DNA of 64,000 bases from Sphingopyxis sp. Root154 (lineage in GTDB: Bacteria; Pseudomonadota; Alphaproteobacteria; Sphingomonadales; Sphingomonadaceae), in the NCBI RefSeq assembly GCF_001427105.1, contig NZ_LMGI01000002.1, positions 909,024 to 973,023 of the forward strand. Direction: 5' to 3'. The translations under genes were made by a program, and so were the position numbers. Numbering within the stretch: the stretch's first letter is position 1; every line of letters begins with the position of its first letter. Shown piece after piece: positions 62,710 to 64,000 of the stretch. The notes under the pieces are model-generated. The model had not been told where the DNA came from. It saw nothing but the letters and a program-made list of their open reading frames with translations, and did no database searches.

Positions 62710-62936
62710 GTTGGCCGGTCCAGGGTGTCGTTCGGCGACCACCCCATCTCGTCCATTTCGCGGATCAACCGGCAACCGGCAACCGGTGCTTCGTCCCTGG
62801 TTGTAAAAAGGCAAACGTGACGCGGCTCCGGGCCTGTACGATTGAGGCGGGCCCCAGCATGGACTATAGGCGGCCGCGAAACTCTCACGGCCGGTGTCCC
62901 ACTGCGGGCCCCCGCGCCGGGAACAACGGAGCCCCC

Positions 62937-63425
62937 ATGTCGAAATCGCTTTTTCTGGATGATTTGCAGCTCGGCCAGCAATGGCATGGCGGCCCGATCG
63001 AGATGACCGAAGCGGAGATCATCCGCTTCGCAAGCGAATATGACCCCCAGCCGATGCACATCGACACCGCAGCGGCCGCGAGCGGGCGCTTTGGCGGCAT
63101 TATCGCCAGCGGCTGGCACGTCGCCTCGGTCGTGATGCGCGATTTTGTCGAAGCCGCCCCGTTCGGGAGCACGCCGCTTCTTGGCCTCAAAATCGACGAT
63201 CTTGCGTGGCGCGTACCCGTGCGGCCCGGCGATGTGCTTCGCATCACGCGCGAGGTCGTCGACATCTCGCGTTCCAGAAGCAAGCCGGACCGAGGCGTGC
63301 TGACCATGCGAATGACCGTTACCAATCAGGAGGGCGCGGTCGTGATGGCGTTCACCAACCTCATCCAGATGCCAACCCGGCCCGACATCGATAGCCAGGC
63401 TCCTTTAGCCGCAACCGGCCGATAG
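62937..63425 (+). CDS. MaoC-type (hot-dog fold) dehydratase
   Basis: The 162-aa protein has the MaoC/R-hydratase pattern: FASEYDPQPMHIDTAAAASGRFGGIIASGWH, where D and H of the hydratase motif are seen in DPQPMHID, and later VRPGDVLRI. GGAG before ATG 62937 fits. Such proteins hydrate enoyl-CoA. It is alone on this strand, after the terminator, with no acyl-CoA genes in view. Confidence 0.88.
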   Translation: MSKSLFLDDLQLGQQWHGGPIEMTEAEIIRFASEYDPQPMHIDTAAAASGRFGGIIASGWHVASVVMRDFVEAAPFGSTPLLGLKIDDLAWRVPVRPGDVLRITREVVDISRSRSKPDRGVLTMRMTVTNQEGAVVMAFTNLIQMPTRPDIDSQAPLAATGR

Positions 63426-63675
63426 CTGCCTGTCGGCGAGCGGCGACACTGAGGCAGTTCGAGCCTGCGCGATACCGCCGAGGATGGTCGCGGCAGGAGG
63501 CGGATCAATATAATCCCGACAAGCACGACAAGCACAACAAGGCCGTGTCCGCCGCAGCGGCGACGAACGGTTCACCGCATCGTGCGCCTTCTGGCAAGTT
63601 TTTGTTAACCCCCTTCCTGCAGATGTCGGGCGGGGGGCACAAAGCGGCGCAGGCCGCGCGAATGGAGAGTTCGCA
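63426..63675. promoter_or_regulatory. Intergenic region upstream of sciP
   Basis: This 250-base gap has a short direct repeat (ACAAGCAC twice near 63518-63535) and a GTTAAC at 63606-63611, which contains a TTAA half-site of the kind CtrA binds. A full TTAA-N7-TTAA was not seen. Confidence 0.35.
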
Positions 63676-63957
63676 GTGCTCGAATATGAAACAAGGCCGG
63701 CATCGGTCATGGGGCCGCTGGGCCGGCTCACTCTCGACGATCTGCCGTCCTCGTCCACGGCGCACTGGGTCAGCCGCCGCAAGGCCGAAGTGCTGGCCGC
63801 GATCGATGGCGGATTGCTCAGCCAGAGCGAGGCCTGTGCGCGATACCGGCTGAGCGTCGAGGAACTTGCCGCCTGGCGGCGGTCGATCGATCGCGCGGGC
63901 ATCCCCGGCCTTCGAATCACCAGAATTCAGGAATATCGTAATCGGTTGGACAGATGA
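63676..63957 (+). CDS. sciP: SciP-like CtrA-inhibitory protein (DUF1153)
   Basis: The 93-aa protein has the DUF1153/SciP core: LDDLPSSSTAHWVSRRKAEVLAAI (in part), GLLSQSEACARYRLSVEELAAWRRSIDRAGIPGLR and TRIQEYR. In Caulobacter SciP binds CtrA and blocks its transcription activity late in the cell cycle. The start is GTG 63676 with GGAG upstream. A later in-frame start at MGPLGRL is possible. It is the clearest order-level marker in the window, since this family is alphaproteobacterial. Confidence 0.9.
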   Translation: MLEYETRPASVMGPLGRLTLDDLPSSSTAHWVSRRKAEVLAAIDGGLLSQSEACARYRLSVEELAAWRRSIDRAGIPGLRITRIQEYRNRLDR

Positions 63958-64000
63958 TCAATCGATGCCGGGCGTCCCCACACGCACGGCAACGGCAGGG

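Noticed and set aside
1..64000. tRNA, rRNA, CRISPR arrays, insertion sequences, prophage or plasmid functions
   Set aside because: No cloverleaf ends, ribosomal segments, regular spaced repeats, transposase or integrase motifs were recognised on reading both strands; a covariance-model search was not possible.

Overview
The window is high-GC DNA with densely packed genes and looks like a chromosomal segment of a Sphingomonadales alphaproteobacterium, probably Sphingopyxis, Novosphingobium or Sphingomonas. The genus is an inference. It rests on three TonB-dependent receptors tied to catabolic loci without SusD partners, a SciP/DUF1153 cell-cycle regulator, a GTTC-N7-GTTC (alphaproteobacterial LexA) site, and dispersed palindromes of the kind common in these genomes. 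I see no rRNA, tRNA, CRISPR array, transposase or phage genes. About 42 genes are supported.

Region 1 (1-9.4 kb) looks like a sulfoquinovose (plant sulfolipid sugar) locus that breaks the C-S bond by oxidation. It holds the tail of a TonB-dependent receptor, a GH31 sulfoquinovosidase with the KERW sulfonate-binding signature, an iron-type alcohol dehydrogenase, an SsuD-like flavin monooxygenase (SmoC-like), an aldo-keto reductase (SmoB-like), an ExuT-type MFS permease, a LacI repressor with a candidate operator, and a YeiH-type anion exporter. No flavin reductase is visible.

Region 2 (9.4-21.7 kb) is mixed. It has a secreted amidohydrolase, a methyltransferase divergent from a CadC-like regulator with a TPR-like C-terminus, and a sulfatase unit (two membrane-anchored sulfatases, a TetR regulator and a lipoprotein formylglycine-generating enzyme) with related operators in front of both sulfatases. 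An SDR/enoyl-CoA hydratase pair follows a palindromic operator, and then comes a CPA1 Na+/H+ antiporter.

Region 3 (21.7-45.1 kb) is an alpha-mannan or N-glycan utilisation locus: four GH92 alpha-mannosidases, a GH125 alpha-mannosidase, a GH2 enzyme, a GH43 enzyme, a TonB receptor, a ROK sugar kinase, mannose-6-phosphate isomerase, two MFS sugar permeases and a ROK repressor. Together they could take outer-membrane capture of mannosides through periplasmic trimming, mannose import and phosphorylation to fructose-6-phosphate.

Region 4 (45.3-62.7 kb) begins with an MFS efflux-like gene and continues as a D-amino-acid/muropeptide island. It contains a D-aminoacylase divergent from a LysR regulator, a six-gene operon (DgcN- and DgcA-like N-acetyl-D-glutamate enzymes, a DAACS transporter with altered cation sites, an AmpG-like permease, a beta-lactamase-fold hydrolase, PBP4), and a penicillin-acylase-family hydrolase divergent from a third TonB receptor. 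One 19-bp palindromic motif recurs in three intergenic positions of this island and suggests a LysR regulon. The window ends with a MaoC-type hydratase and SciP.
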